In this document: piece after piece, positions 36,125 to 48,935 of the stretch | Position numbering within the stretch: the stretch's first letter is position 1 | Layout of the letters: each line of letters begins with the position of its first letter | From: Buddleja alternifolia | Lineage: Eukaryota > Streptophyta > Magnoliopsida > Lamiales > Scrophulariaceae | Length of the DNA stretch: 64,000 nucleotides | Assembly (NCBI GenBank): GCA_019426215.1 | Contig: CM033393.1 | Span: 20,958,591 to 21,022,590, forward strand | Direction of reading: 5' to 3' | Position numbers and translations under genes: made by a program | The notes under the pieces: generated by a model | What the model saw: the letters and a program-made list of their open reading frames with translations, nothing else | Database searches by the model: none | Told to the model about the DNA's origin: nothing

Positions 36125-38575
36125 ATGACCCGCTCTTCTAACGAGCCTCTATACAATTTTGAGCCGGAGATAGAGCGTGTTCTTCGATCTAGTAGACGCA
36201 CTCGAGAAATGGCCGACAATCTAAATCCAAATGGGAATTTTCCTGACATAAATCTCCCGGAAAACAGGGAATGGTTGCAAAATCTATTCCAAGCTATGCA
36301 ACCGGCACCTCCTCAAAGACTTCCATCGGTCCGGGAAAGTCTACCTCCAAGGGTCCACACTATACCGGGGCCCGTAGTCTTTCCAAATTTCTTTGCACCA
36401 AATTATCACATTCCGTCACACATCTTTAGCATGGTGCAAAGCGAACCCTTCTATGGAGAGCCCCATGAATCACCTCATGAGCATTTGGAGACTTTAGACG
36501 ATACTCTCATGACTACCCAATTTCATCCACGGGATCTCGATGCAATTCGTCTAAGAGTCTTCCACTTCTCATTAAAGGAAAGGGCGACCATGTGGTACAA
36601 ATCTCTACCACCCCAATCCATCACAACATGGGGACAATTGGTCGATGCCTTTTTGAGCAAATTCTTTCCACCCTCCAAAATCAATGAGCTAAGGAGCAAC
36701 ATTAAGGAGTTTAAGCAGGGGAATCATGAGTCCTTAGCCGAGGCATGGGCTAGATATAAAAACATGCTCCGAAAATGTCCGGATCACAACCTAAGATTGA
36801 GCGAGCAAGTATTACGATTCCATGATGGAGTCCGTTCGCGCATCCGAAATAGGCTCAATGCCGGCGCCGGTGGTGATCTCCTTGGGCTCGATTGCCAAAG
36901 TGTGTGGGACAAGATTGAGCAATTAGCCTGAGAAGATGAACTCTATCCCGATGATGAAGAAATCACATCCACTAAAAAGATTGCTTGTGTTCAAGAGTTG
37001 GGCGAAGAAGTTGCTTTGGAAACAATGGTTGGCAATGTAAACTATGTTGGAAATGCCAATCGACCTCAATTGAACTTCCATGTGCCCAAAAATTTTCCAA
37101 GGAGGCCCAATCCGGCACAAAATGCCCATCCCGGCGTCTATCAAGCACCAAGGCCCCATTCAACAATAACCAAGCTCAAAGGCAAGGTAATCCTCATATA
37201 CAAAGGCAAATAAGACCTCTTACAACCGAAGAGCGTCTCGATGAACAAATAAAGAAATCGGATTCAGCAATCAACGAACTCCGTACTATGATGAAGGATA
37301 TAATGATGGACATGAAGGATTTAAAGACACAAATGGGTCAAATGGCAAAGGCGATCAGCGAGAGAGCCCCGGGAACTTTACCAAGTGACACAGATAAAAA
37401 CCCGAAGGAGCAATGCCACGCCATCACCTTAAGAAGTGGCAAACAGATAGTCAATGATGCTATTCGCATTTCCGCGCCCGAGCACCCCGATGAGAACGCC
37501 CAGGCACCGGAATCAACCCACAGTGAACGAATGCTTCGCAATTGTGCGCCGAGCGTCCCGATGATCACGCTCAGGCGCCCGAGACCCAGCGCCCTGGCGC
37601 CGATTGTCGCGCCCAGGCGCCACCTCCTGAACCCTCCACAGCGGGCTCTTCAACTCCAACGCATCCTCCCATCGAGGTCCGTCTGCCATTTCCTAATGCA
37701 CATAGAAAGAAAAAAAAGGAGATGGATCCAAGTTTCCTTCGAATCTTAGCAATTCTTCGTGAGGTTAGGATTAATATTCCTTTTATAGACGCAATTTTAC
37801 AAATGCCAAATTACGTGAAATTTTTCAAGGATATTTTGTCCAACAAACAAAAGTGGGAGGAAAACGAAACGGTGTGCCTAACCGAGGAATGCTCCGCCGT
37901 ATTGCTTAATAAATTACCAATGAAACTTGAAGACCCTGGGAGTCTCACTATTCCTTGCACGATTGGGCCATTATCCTTCGAAAAAGTTTTGTGCGACTCG
38001 GGAGCTAGCATTAACCTCCTCCCGTACTCTCTTTTCAAAAAGTTGGGCCTTGGTAACCCAAAGCCGACTTCAATGAGCCTCCAACTTGCCGATAGATCAA
38101 TTAAGAGACCACGGGGAATAATCGAAGATGTAATCGTTCAAGTCGACAAATTCTACTTCCCGGTTGACTTTGTAGTTCTTGATATGGAGGAAGATGTTGA
38201 GGTACCCCTGATCCTAGGAAGACCATTCCTAGCCACTGGTAAGGCGGTAATCGATATTGCCAATGGTAAGCTAACCTTAAATGTGGGAGATGAAAAGGTC
38301 ACCTTTGATGTTTTTAAAGTGCTTAAACACCCATGTGATCCTGACTCATGTCTACGCATCGATGTATTTGATATGTTGATTGATGAGACTTTTCAGGCAC
38401 AAATGGTAGACGACCCATTGGAGACATGTCTTTCCAAATCTATGGATGTCGATTCAGCGAGTGAAGAACAATTGGAAACCATGTTTAGCATAGAGAAGCC
38501 ACCTTTTTACCACGTCATTGGAGCTAAAAAATTAGAAAGATCACTCTTGGCTCCTCCTCGTCCTTCTATCAAAGT
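36125..38575 (+). pseudogene. C2 gag-protease, truncated
   Basis: Colinear with C1 from the same ATG. Damage: CGA-to-TGA at 36929-36931; one C lost in the run at about 37155; one G lost at about 37548 (GTGCGCCGAG against GTGCGGCCGAG). The protease motif [10 protein letters not shown] is intact at about 38000. The frame ends in a few foreign codons after about 38574. Without RT or integrase it could act only as a gag source, and the stop prevents that. Confidence 0.88.
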
Positions 38576-38585
38576 GTTTACTAAT

Positions 38586-39310
38586 TAGAGAGGAAGTACT
38601 AAGCTCAAAACTTTTTTTCCTTTAAGTTTTCATCAAGAATGAAAAAAGAGCGAGAGACCCTCTTATAATGGCCTCAAATTTTGGCCATATAGGGTTACAG
38701 AGAGAAGAAGACCTGTTTCTCCTCATTTTGGCAACTCCTATCTACCACCCCATGTGTAAGAAAAGTAGTTTCCATTTTCTTCTTCTTTCCAAAAATATCA
38801 CTATCAACTTTGACTAGCTTTGAATTTGAATCTTGTGACTTCATTTAATTAAGGGAAAATTGCATAAGACCCCCCTGTGATATGCGAAACATGTGCCAAA
38901 CTCCCCTGTGTTAATTTTTTTGCGAATCACCCCCTTGTGTTATTTTTTATTCTTCATATTCCCCCTTTTTCGATTTTTTTTTGGTATTTTTTCCATCATA
39001 AATGTTCTAGATCCAATCCAAATTAAATTATTTAACTATTATAAACATGTTTGGGGCAAAAATGCATTTAGATTGACATTTATGATGAAAGAAAACATCA
39101 AAAAAAAAACCAAAAAAGGGGAAATATGCAGAATAAAAAATAACACAAGGAGGTGATTCGCAAAAAAATTTAACACAGGGAGTTTGGCTCAGGTTTCGCA
39201 AATCACAGGGGGGTCTTATGCAATTTTCCCTTTAATTAAATCCAACTTAATTAAAATGGCTCTCAAGTCTTCCAAGACTTGTTAATTAAATATTCCTCAT
39301 GATTAATTAA
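38586..39310 (-). repeat. Duplicated piece of the B LTR, including the MITE
   Basis: These 725 bp match 22599-23324 almost base for base, including the whole MITE (38853-39230) and the same flanking TTTAATTAA copies. Neither end is an LTR terminus: the left end follows about a dozen filler bases after C2, and the right end joins the Tat-like gypsy fragment. This is a copied genomic segment, not an independent insertion. Confidence 0.88.
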
Positions 39311-42157
39311 AGAGGGTGCCATGCAATTATAACTTCCTTATGCTCATCACTGGGATTTCCTTTCTGATCTATCTCTGTGTTGGTCTTTTCACACTTGTCT
39401 TGATGGACTCTACATAACACTTCCGAGACACATGTTGGTCTCCTCTAATCTCTCCTAGTCACTCTCGTACAGGGAACTTCATCTTCATATGCTAGGTTGA
39501 GATGACTGCTTTGAAAGTGTTCAAGGTTGGTCATCCTAGTATGGCATTATAAGTTGAGGGGGTATCCACAACTAGGAACTTGATCAAATTGGTCTTCTTC
39601 CATGGTGACTCTCCTAATGAGAGGGGCAATTGTACTTGACCCATTGGACGAATCACATCTCCAGTGAATCTAAAGAGTGTCGTGTCCACAAATTCCATTT
39701 TGATATCTCCTTGGTCCAGCTGCTTAAGGGCCGCGTGGAATAGTAAGTTCGCTGAGCTTCCGCTGTCTATGAACACCCGAAAGATATCATAATTCGCGAT
39801 GGTAGCTGTGATAACCAAAGCATCATGATGAGGGTGGGGGAGCTGATGACAGTCAGCTGAACCAAACTGGATAAGAGGCATCGTGTCAACAACTGCTATC
39901 TCTTCAGCTATCTCCAAATTGGCTAGGTCTTGGAGGGGCTGGACATGAGCTCACCTGGGTCTATGGGAATCTCCATCAGTGGGCCATCCAGCTATCATGT
40001 GCATGACCTTGCGCAAATTACTGGATCCTCCAGACTTCTCATTATTTCTCAGCTTACTCTTGAGGTTCTCTTGAGGGCGCACTTCTACAGTAGCCCTATA
40101 GCTATGCGAGTAGGGGTTTCTTTCGAAAAATCTCGTACTCTTCTCTCGGTCTCGACATATAAGCTCCTGTAAGTGCCATCTTTCAACTTAGCTGCTCTAT
40201 TTCATTCAACAGGTTCTTACATAAATTAGTATCATGGCCATAGTCCTTATGGAACCAACAATACTTATCAGATTTAAGGTTGATTGGCCTAAGGTCGATC
40301 TCCGGGCCGCCTAAGAAGATTCTTGTGTTCCACTGCCATGAGCGTCGGGGCAGATGTGACCTTCAGAGGCGTATATTGGCCTTTCTTACCTTTACTTTTA
40401 TGTGCGACATAGGGTCTCCTAGATTACTGCCCTGCTTCCTTCTTTTCCTTATTCGTCTTGTTGATTTTAGCATCCTTCATCCTCGCAGCTTACTCCATAT
40501 TTACATATTTCTCTGCTCTAGCTAGCAGGCTATCAAAATTAGTAGTTGGCTTCTTAGATAGAGGCCGAAAGAAATCTCCATCATTTAATCCTTGAGCAAA
40601 AGCATTGGCCAGCACTTTAGCACTTGCGGAGGGAAACTCGAGAGTAGCGGCATTGAATCTTCATATATACTCCTTGAGTGTTTCAATGGCTCCTTGGTGC
40701 ATGCTGAATAGACTCATAGAGGTCATTTGATACTTCTTGTTGCTTACGAATTGATGTAAGAACATCAAACTGAATTCTTCAAAAGAATTGATGGAATTTG
40801 GCGCTGGCTAGTTAAGCCATTGTTGCGCAGCTCTAGTTAGCATTGTCAAGAAAACTCAACACTTAAGTCCAACAGTATACTGATAAAGTAGTGCATAGTT
40901 CTCAAATTTTCCCAAGTGTTCCATATGATCAGATGACCCATCATATTCCACGATATTAGGAGCGCAAAAATTATGTGGTAGCTCCTCTACTAACATCTAG
41001 GGGCAGAAGGGAAAACCCCAAGGCAAGAGTGGCAGGCTTCCTCAGAGGCGTTGCCTCATTTCTCTCATTTTTTCTCGCAGGCTTTCAAATCTTTCTATCA
41101 TCTCTATCTGAGATATCCCTACCAGTCCTTGATTCTGAGAACTTCATCCGAGGCGGTTATCTCTCCTCTCCGCAGCGTTCATGCCCACAACATTCTGATG
41201 AGTACCCTTTCGTGGCAGGGATTGGAGAGTTATCGTCGATCTCGCGTGCCTGGGGTGCTGTTAGCGGTGGCATAGTTGTAGGTGTTTGCGAAGGGAATGA
41301 CATTCCGAGCATCGCTGGTGGGAATGCCGGCGTGACAACTCCCGACATGTAAGCCATAACTGTTGTATGCGGAGGGGAAAGTCCACTTGAGACAATTGAT
41401 GGAAACATAGGCAGGCCAGCTCCCAACACGTATGCCGTCACCCGAGGGTTGGTATCCTGAAAGGCCGAAGTTACGGCAGTGGTGAAGATGCGTCCCCATT
41501 GATCAGCTGGCTAGGGTCTGTTTCCCGGCGGTGTCATGTTTGGCCAGACGCCAGGGAACACCGGACGCATGTACGCTAGCTGAGGAGCATTCCCTCATCG
41601 CATATAGCCCGGGGAGGTGCCACCAGGTGCAATAAGCGTGGGATCCTGCCTTCTTCCTTCTCCCTGATGCTCCTCGCCATTGACAGGCCCATTTTCTTGT
41701 ACCCGCAATGTAGGTTTGGTAATTCCTTGCGACGGGGGTGCTTTAGGCTCGAGAATGGTGAAGGTCGCCGATGCCATGTGTGCTTCCATGGCGGCTAGGT
41801 TCAGACCTCTCCTCTCTTAACATCGCACGTACACTAAGGGACGTGGTCCACTCATCATTCCTTGTAAAGTCGGAGGTATTGGTGGTAGCGAGACCTCCAT
41901 AGGTGGTGGGGCAGTGGCGTTCGGGCCGATGGCAAAGCTCGAGCCGGCGGCGGCATTTAGACCGATGGTGGTTTGGCCCAGTGACAATGTTCGGTCCGAC
42001 CGAAGACGAGGAAATAGGGATCGAACTCAGCGTCGGTTCCAACAACGGCGTAGCAACATCCTCTTCCATCGATTGCACAAGAACTTGTTGGTTTCTTTCA
42101 AAAGTATCCATTGAAACTCAAGTCTTTCACTTAAATTTGCCCACAGATAGCGCCACT
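39311..42157 (-). pseudogene. Tat-like Ty3/gypsy gag-protease remnant (element G)
   Basis: Read right to left: a primer-site-like TGGCGCTATCTGTGGG just inside the LTR (complement of 42141-42156), gag beginning at about 42111, a gag segment with FAQGLNDG..F and KYVNME (about 40610-40495), a YCWFHKDYGHDTNLC knuckle-like motif (about 40250), and a retropepsin with VFIDSGSSANLLF (about 39760) ending YNAILG (39531). Beyond that a KAVIST.H.KMKFP motif leads toward the RT region before the sequence breaks at 39311. Stops and frame changes are numerous. The motifs are those of Tat-lineage gypsy elements as I know them. RT, RNase H and integrase are absent. Confidence 0.8.
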
Positions 42158-42762
42158 TGATGCAGTTCAAAATTTACACCAAGAAAACGTATAAATTAAA
42201 ATACAAGTTATACTCTAAATTTTCTATGAAATAATATAATAAGATAGATAATGAGAACTTGAATTCACCAGATAAATAAAAGAATAAACTTCTATTGGCT
42301 TTTCTTGAGAGAGAATACAAATTACTTAGTCAAAATTGTAGAGTGAATGTAAAGAAAACAAAAAATGACTCCAAATCCTATGAATAAGGCCTAATGGCCG
42401 ATTTCTCTCTCTCTCCTTTAGTGTGTGTGGGCGTTTTTGAGTAGTGGGGTGGGGGGTGGGGAAGGGGGTATTGAGATCATATCCCCCATTTTAGGGGATA
42501 ATGAATGGACTTTGACTTGGTCCACCCTTATCCTCTCGTCAGCTGTCTTTCTTGGGTCTTCCTTATATCTACTAGCTATCCACTTAGTCCATCTACTAGC
42601 TTGACATACAAGCTTCCACCTTGCTTAGGCCTTGGATTCCTCTTGATGGGCTTTGCTCTTGGTCTCTGTCCAATTGTTCGTCCGGCCCAATTAATTTGCA
42701 AACCTCGGACCCCAATTTGTACATAAGTCCACATAGTAAATATGATATTTATGACCGTATCA
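42158..42762 (-). repeat. Probable 5' LTR of element G
   Basis: On the plus strand it begins TGATGCAG beside the primer site and the best end is CCGTATCA at 42762, so the minus-strand LTR reads TGATACGG...CTGCATCA with matching inverted ends. About 605 bp, no coding potential. No partner LTR is present, so the outer boundary is an estimate. Confidence 0.6.
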
Positions 42763-43530
42763 GAGGTTATATTAATTTTCAATATTCAAAAAAAAAAATT
42801 CCCCTATTTACCATGGTGCAAATGAGCAACAAACATTATATCATTTACGAGTTCGATAAAATCATATAGGTGTTTGATATACATGGCAAGATGATTAGTC
42901 TTATGGCACTGATCAAAAGTAGATTTTTTTTATTTCCAAAACAATACTTGAGAAAAAACGTAATTTTATTTGGTATTATTTTCACAAAAAAAAAAATTAA
43001 AATATATTCTTCAATGTTTATTTAGAAGGAATTATTAACTTCACCTTTAAAGTTAATAAGAATACTATCTGGTACATTAAGAAGCATTATAATCAATGTA
43101 GTTAATTTAAAAAGAATGTAAAGTGCTTTAAACAAAATGTGTAGCGCCTTTATCAACTCCCTTTTAGATGACCTTCTTTCTTTCTTTTTCTAAAAGAATA
43201 GTTAATTTCTCGATGAGCACAAAATTTGTCAATTGTTGCTCCCATTTTGCTCGGGCATTAGGAGAATTGCTCTGGGATCTTTTTAGAAAGGAAGCGATAC
43301 GCTCTGGAATTGTCAACAGCCGAAATATATACCAACTTATTATTTATATTTTGGTTACAAATACATATCATGGTTGCTTATTTTTTTCTTTCCAATTAAA
43401 TCAGATTTCTTACATGTGATACCACTATCATTCTATTAGATTACGAACAAAAAATATACAATTTCATTCATATTTAAATTGAAATCTATATTTATTATGT
43501 TCCCTTTTCAATAGCCTGCATGTGTGCCAG
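42763..43530. other. AT-rich intergenic DNA, nothing recognised
   Basis: No gene, repeat pair or RNA that I can support; several A/T runs and short open frames without protein-like features. Confidence 0.5.
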
Positions 43531-44117
43531 CCTACAAAGCACGGACACTACGAAAATTATCCACGGACGGTGTCGTGCGCGTGTCGGACACGACCCTCCT
43601 TCGACACGTGTCAGACACTTCTAATCCGTGTCCATGGTAAATAAAAATAAAAATAAAAATTCGGACACCGTGTCGGACACGATCAGATGCGTGTCTAACA
43701 CTGTGAGGATACGAATATGTCACTTTTTATAAGATACTAAAACTTTGGGGGGTCATATTGTAAATAAAACTTACCAATTTTCTAAATCTAATAAAAACTT
43801 ACCAATTTTTTATAAGACGCGAATTTGAACAATGAAGTATTTAGTTTTATTATATCATGTTTATTATTATATTTAGTTTATCTTTATATTTTTATTTTGC
43901 ATTTGTTATTGATAAGTAGTTGAATTATTTGTAATATACATAGTTTTATGAACAAACAAATAAAATATAAATTTATATATAATATATATATTAAAAAAAT
44001 TGGACAGCCGTGTCGAAACTGTGTCGTGTCCTATATTTTTCTAAAAATGTCGTTTTCCATGTCCGTGTCGTGTCGTGTCGTATTCATGCCGTCATGTCCG
44101 TGTTGGTGCATCATAGG
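43531..44117. mobile_element. Possible degenerate non-autonomous DNA transposon
   Basis: The left end (CCTACAAAGCACGGACAC) and the reverse complement of the right end (CCTATGATGCACCAACACGGACA) are imperfectly alike. Both subterminal zones are packed with GTGTCG/CGACAC units, including four near-consecutive ones at 44064-44081. Flanks GTGCCAG and GTGACAG could be a decayed duplication. The interior is AT-rich with no transposase. The superfamily is uncertain. Confidence 0.4.
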
Positions 44118-44376
44118 TGACAGCTATATTTTTCTTATTGAAAATTTTCCAATATGCTTCAACTTTGAATACCGCTTACGCTTTTAACAAAGCAACATTA
44201 AATACTGGTTACTCGACCATTGAACCAACCCACGAGGTCAACTTCAGCTAAATTAGAATAATACAATACTACTCATCTAATAGATATTGTTTAATTGAAG
44301 GTAAGTTGGAGGCCATCCCATTATCACATTCTCCGCCAGCATATGTTTCAACACCGTACCCTACCCCCTACCCCTA

Positions 44377-44398
44377 CCCCCCCCCCCCCCCCCCCCCC
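44377..44398. repeat. Poly-C tract of 22 bases
   Basis: An uninterrupted C run following CCCCTACCCC units. The length is likely variable between individuals or is a sequencing estimate. Confidence 0.9.
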
Positions 44399-44545
44399 AC
44401 ACCAAAATTAAATAAATAAACAAAAACAATAAAGAAAAAAGATAAATACAATCTCTTATACAACAAAAGGTTTATAGACAATCTCTGTATTATGACTCAA
44501 AAAACACTCAAAATCCATATGTATTAGGCTCATTTCAATAGTAAG

Positions 44546-44720
44546 TGTTATTTAAGTATCTTTATATAGATTTAGGATAACTTTGTATCTTTTTTATGTT
44601 TATCTTTTATTTTATTTATAATTTAGGATTTCTTGTCTATTGTATCTATATATATGTTATTCATCAATAAAGTTCCCATGAGATTTTCTATAATCTAATA
44701 TTATATCAGAGTCATGGTAT
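44546..44720 (+). repeat. Possible degenerate short copia LTR end and primer site
   Basis: TTTCTATAATCTAATATTATATCAGAGTC (44682 onward) resembles the usual copia junction in which an LTR ending TCTATAATCTAACA is followed by TGGTATCAGAGC. The upstream AT-rich stretch from TGTTATTTAAG could be a short LTR. There is no partner LTR and no clear gag, so this is tentative. Confidence 0.3.
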
Positions 44721-46771
44721 CTTAATCCTTAGCTTCCGTCACCCGCCGATCCCCGTCCGGCGTCTCTTTATTCATCTATCTATCTCTTCCCCTATTCACT
44801 TTATCTACTCAATTAATCTTCAACTAATTGTTGAAAATTCAGCAACAGCGCACCATATGCAACCATCACCGGTGCAAGTTCAACAATGAACCATTTCTCG
44901 GCTCCCTTTCATCTCTTTAAATCTAAAAATAATTTCTCTTCTCTATACTCTTACATGACCGAAAGCATCTTCTCTCTCAATGTCACAGCTGCAACTCTTT
45001 ATCAAAAGTGGCCCATGTGAATATGCCTCTTACGTTTGGCCTCCTCTTTCCTTGCCTTCGTTGCCGATTCCTTATCCAGTGCCGTTGGCCGTCCGATTGC
45101 AGCCATCACCGGCAAATCTCTTTCCACCGTCACCGCTGCAATTCTTTCTTTTGGTGCACACGTGAATTTGCACAAGAAGCAATTCACGATTTTAATTAAT
45201 TCCTCTCATGGTCTTATTTACCCTCTTCCCACCTTAACCCTCACATAATGAGCCCACAACGTCAAAATTGTGATATTTTAAGAATTATCCATTCTCCTGC
45301 AGCTTACATAGAACAGAGCTATGCATATCAAATAAAGCAAAAAGTAAACGAAGGTAAATTATGCTATCCGTTGAGTTGAGTTGAGCTGAGCTCAAATTAT
45401 AGAAATTGCAGTGTGACTGACAGCAAACGGCGTCGTTAATAATAATAATAATAATAAGACAAAAGGTGGCAATTATTGATTTGTGGATCCCAACTTAACA
45501 GCTAGACTACATCCGGATAAAGAAAAATATGGGGCTGGCCAGCAAATCTTAACTAAAATGCAATCAATCAGAATCAAATTACACAAAATGAAATGAACCA
45601 TCAACCACCATTATCATCATCTAACAGGACAGCCATCAACAGATAATACATATATATATATATATATATATATCTACTAATAAATGTAGATCCAATCACT
45701 ACTCACTCCCCTTGTTTCTATAAAATTCTGCTCATTAAAATAAATAAATAAAATCGAACAGCAGTTCATTTCAATTACTTTTACCTAGGCTGCTTCTTTT
45801 TCACGCCAAGTTAAAGTATGAAAAAATAATTTTGCCTGTCTACATGCATGTGGAAACTTTAGTTGTTACTAATTTCCTTCTCTGTAACTGTATAATTCCA
45901 TAGTCATCTTCTTCCATTTTTTTTTACTTTTCATTATAACTCGAATATTCCTAGCTGGATTTCGTTTTTTGTAAGTATATGAATTAGTCAGTATATATAT
46001 AATTTTTAGTTTTCTACAAATGGGCGATGTTATTCACACTATAAAATGAACCTTCCCCACTAGATAGTCTGTCTCAGAATATGTACGTTCCAATATTAAG
46101 ACTAAACAAAATTAATGAGAAAAATACAGAGGTTTCATGCTATAAAATGTAGTGAACCAAGTAAAAAAATGTAGCGAACCAAGTAAACTTATTATAGCAT
46201 TTAAAATAACAGTAACAGTGGTAAATACATCTTTCTTTCTCATTTGGGTTCGAGTCTGCTGTACTTAAATTGTACACCCGTGGTTCGAAAAATGCAGGTG
46301 GTAAAAAAAGCAAATGGAAGATAATTCAAAAATCAAAAAAAAAAAAAACATGAATCTACAATTTGTGAAGAAAGGATCAGGGCCATATCTGAACAGAAAC
46401 TTTCTTTGCTGAGACTTGCTAATTTGGAATAAACAACACTTCTTTTCCAACCAATCGTCGCTGAATCTACCGTTAAATGGGTAAGAATCTCCTGTTACAT
46501 GAATAAGAAAGCATGTGAGGCTTACCCACATTAAATTCATTAATTTGATGGTAACTTAAACATGGCCAAAGGGTTTCTAGCCATAGCAGATGACCAGAGC
46601 CTAATGTAAGAGTTAAGAACCGTATCTATGCGAAACTGGCAAGTCCCAGCACTGCTTTTAGTCTGCTACGGGTAAAACGTAAAGACAAATAGACAAATTG
46701 GTCATCATGATGAGAAATGTCTTTACCCAAGAAGTTTCGTTTGATTTTGCGACTCTCGAAACTGCTACACA
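44721..46771. other. Intergenic DNA and 3' flank of the PIRL gene, with microsatellites
   Basis: No supported gene. It holds an AAT microsatellite (45437-45457) and a TA microsatellite (about 45650-45673). The part below 46771 should contain the 3' UTR of the PIRL gene, but I cannot place a poly(A) site confidently. Confidence 0.5.
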
Positions 46772-48935
46772 TTAGGCTGTCGCATAGTTGACACTGTTGC
46801 GTTTGCGTTTGTTGGATCTCGAAAAGAAGCATAACTGAGCCCAAGATTTCTTTTTCTTGATCGGCTGCGACTTGGCTTCCCTCTGCGCAGCAAGATCCGC
46901 CATGTATTGAACAACAGCCTGAGGTATCAAAAAAAAAGGAAATCTTATTTAAGCCCTGTTTGCAAAAAGCAGGTTTGAGCTTCTTGCTGAATATAATCTG
47001 TTTTATGTTGTTCGGTTTCACGCTCGGCTGCTTCTTTAGTAAAACACTGAAAATAATCAAAAAGTAAAAAAATGTCTAAAGATACTTCTACCAAGTTCTT
47101 CTATTTCCTCTGCTTTTCAGCAGGTTTCGCAAACACACCTAAGTTCAGCTTTTTGGAACTTTTACAACTTTTTTTTTTTAATTCAGCACCTCTTAAGAAC
47201 ACAAATTTTTCAGCATAGGCTTAGGAATAATGTAGACATGGGAACAAAGAGTAAAAGAGAAAGAAATAGTAGCAATTATAGAGTCAAGATCACCTGAGGG
47301 CCTCTCTCAATTACGTTTCTCGGGGGCACTACAAGAGGATTTCCTTCCACATTTAACCTACGGAGCTGAGTTAACATTCTGAAAGAGTCCGGAAGGGCTC
47401 TTATCTGATTATTGCTCATATCCAACTCCTCTAGCATTTCAAGATTTCCAATGGACCTTGGCAGAGATTGCAAGTCTGCAAAATTGTTGCTTATATTCAT
47501 CTTCACAAGTGTTGTAGCAAAGCACAAGCTTTCAGGGACAGACTCAAGCTCATTGAAACTGATATCGAGCTCCTTTAAGCTTGTCAAGGACGCCATAGTG
47601 GTGGGCAATTGTTTAATGTTATTGTAACGCACCGTAAGAATCTCCAGAGATTCAATTCTTCCCACCGCTTCTGGCAGTGCTTTGAGCCGGTTATAATCTG
47701 CGCGAAGCTCCTTGAGTGAAGTACATCGACTAATCGTGTGAGGGATTTCCTCAATATCATTAGTTTCAACATTCAATTTCTTGAGACTGACAAGTGATCC
47801 AACAGTCTCAGGAAGCACAGAAAGCCCGTTAGAGCTCAAATCAAGATCTTGAAGGTGAACTAACCTAGCAATAGTAGGAGGAAGTGATTTTAATTGATTT
47901 CCCCTGAGATCAAGAGTAATCAAGTCAAGCAAATCGCCAATGGATTCTGGCAAATCAGTTATCCTGTTTCCATGTAAATCCAATGTCTGTAACGAGGAAA
48001 GTCCTCCTATAGCATCCGGTAACACTACAATCCTATTTTCTGACAAATCCAAAGTGATCAAACTCGAGAGCTTCCTTATCGAATCGGGAAGCCATTCAAT
48101 TTGTTCTGATAATTTGGCCCGGAGATTAAGCTCTCGACTACCTTTCTTTGCCGACACTTGAATTAGACTAGCCAGTTTTATTAAACTCAATTTCTCACCA
48201 TCTTGTCCAGCTACAAAACAAAACCAATTGCTTCAATCGATTATTCAAGAGCACACATAACATCACAATACAAAATAAACAAACATTGAATGAATCAAAC
48301 CAAAAAAATAAATATGATGTCAAAAACAAACAAACTCACTCACACACTCACTCACCTGAAGAAGAAGAAGAAGAAGCAGCACTAACTGGTTTAAGTGTTG
48401 GATCTAAGATCTGAGGCACAGCTGCGAAACTATCTCCGGATCGAATACCGCCACCACCATGAAAGGCAGTCTTATGCTGCTTCTTAACATAGGTATCGTC
48501 CTTTGAAAACAAAGCCTCAGAAGAAGCCTTAACAATCTCCTCCTCCTTAGAGTATGAAGATGTGGTCGCCGTCGTGATTGTAGAACTGTTGTTGTAGGAG
48601 GAGGAGGAGCCAGGCAAGCATTTGGAAGCTCTTTGAATCAAATCGTCGAACACCAAATGAACATTCTCGAGATCCAACAGTTTCAAAGCCTCCTCCTTCT
48701 GTTGCTTGCTCTGGAAATGGATAATATTCCTCTGAATCTCTTTCAATATCTTGAACAATTCTTCAGGAACATCCTTCCCCTTCCTCTGCTTACCAATCCC
48801 TTCCAATCTCAACTCATCCTCTCTTTCCACATTACGGATCAATGTTTTCGCTGCTTCTATTTCATCCATACCAGGCCGGGCCGGCAAACACCTGTGGAGT
48901 CTCATTATCTCTTCTACCACCTCGTCCGTCGTCAT
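46772..48935 (-). CDS. Plant intracellular Ras-group LRR protein (PIRL), three exons
   Basis: Exons 48935-48356, 48210-47294 and 46918-46772 join to 548 codons (547 residues). Introns of 145 bp (donor GTGAGT, acceptor TGTAG) and 375 bp (donor GTGATC, acceptor CTCAG) keep the frame; the first splits a codon after base one. The first in-frame ATG is 48935 (MTTDEVVEEIMRLHR); upstream in-frame codons start with TTG. Residues 1-193 hold a helical N-terminus and a Ser/Thr-rich linker. Eleven 23-residue LRRs of the SHOC2/Ras-group type (LPxxIxxLxxLxxLDLxxNxLxx) span about 234-488, the ninth being 25 long. The last exon encodes a basic tail (KKKKSW, FFSRSNKRKR). PIRLs are plant-specific, lack signal and membrane segments, and some Arabidopsis members act in pollen and gametophyte development. 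Length and tail resemble the PIRL4/5 group; exact orthology is not determined. No defect seen. Confidence 0.95.

Larger units (their letters stand above)
34050..38575 (+). mobile_element. C2, truncated tandem copy of the Athila-like element
   Basis: After the shared LTR come a primer site (35972-35989) and a second gag-protease region nearly identical to C1. It stops at about 38570, shortly after the protease, where the match to C1 (…CTTCTATCGAAGAGG) breaks off into unrelated bases. It has no pol, post-pol region or 3' LTR. An LTR-internal-LTR-internal layout is what unequal recombination between LTRs produces. Confidence 0.88.

Noticed and set aside
37542..38588. 348-codon frame with a protease motif, as a possible host gene
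   Set aside because: It is the frameshifted C2 gag-protease, colinear with C1.
44980..45248. Four overlapping open frames on both strands
   Set aside because: None has a recognisable motif; splice or promoter context is lacking and all strands are equally open.
46626..47060. 144-codon minus-strand open frame
   Set aside because: It overlaps the last PIRL exon in another frame; exon 46772-46918 with consensus splice sites gives the conserved tail.
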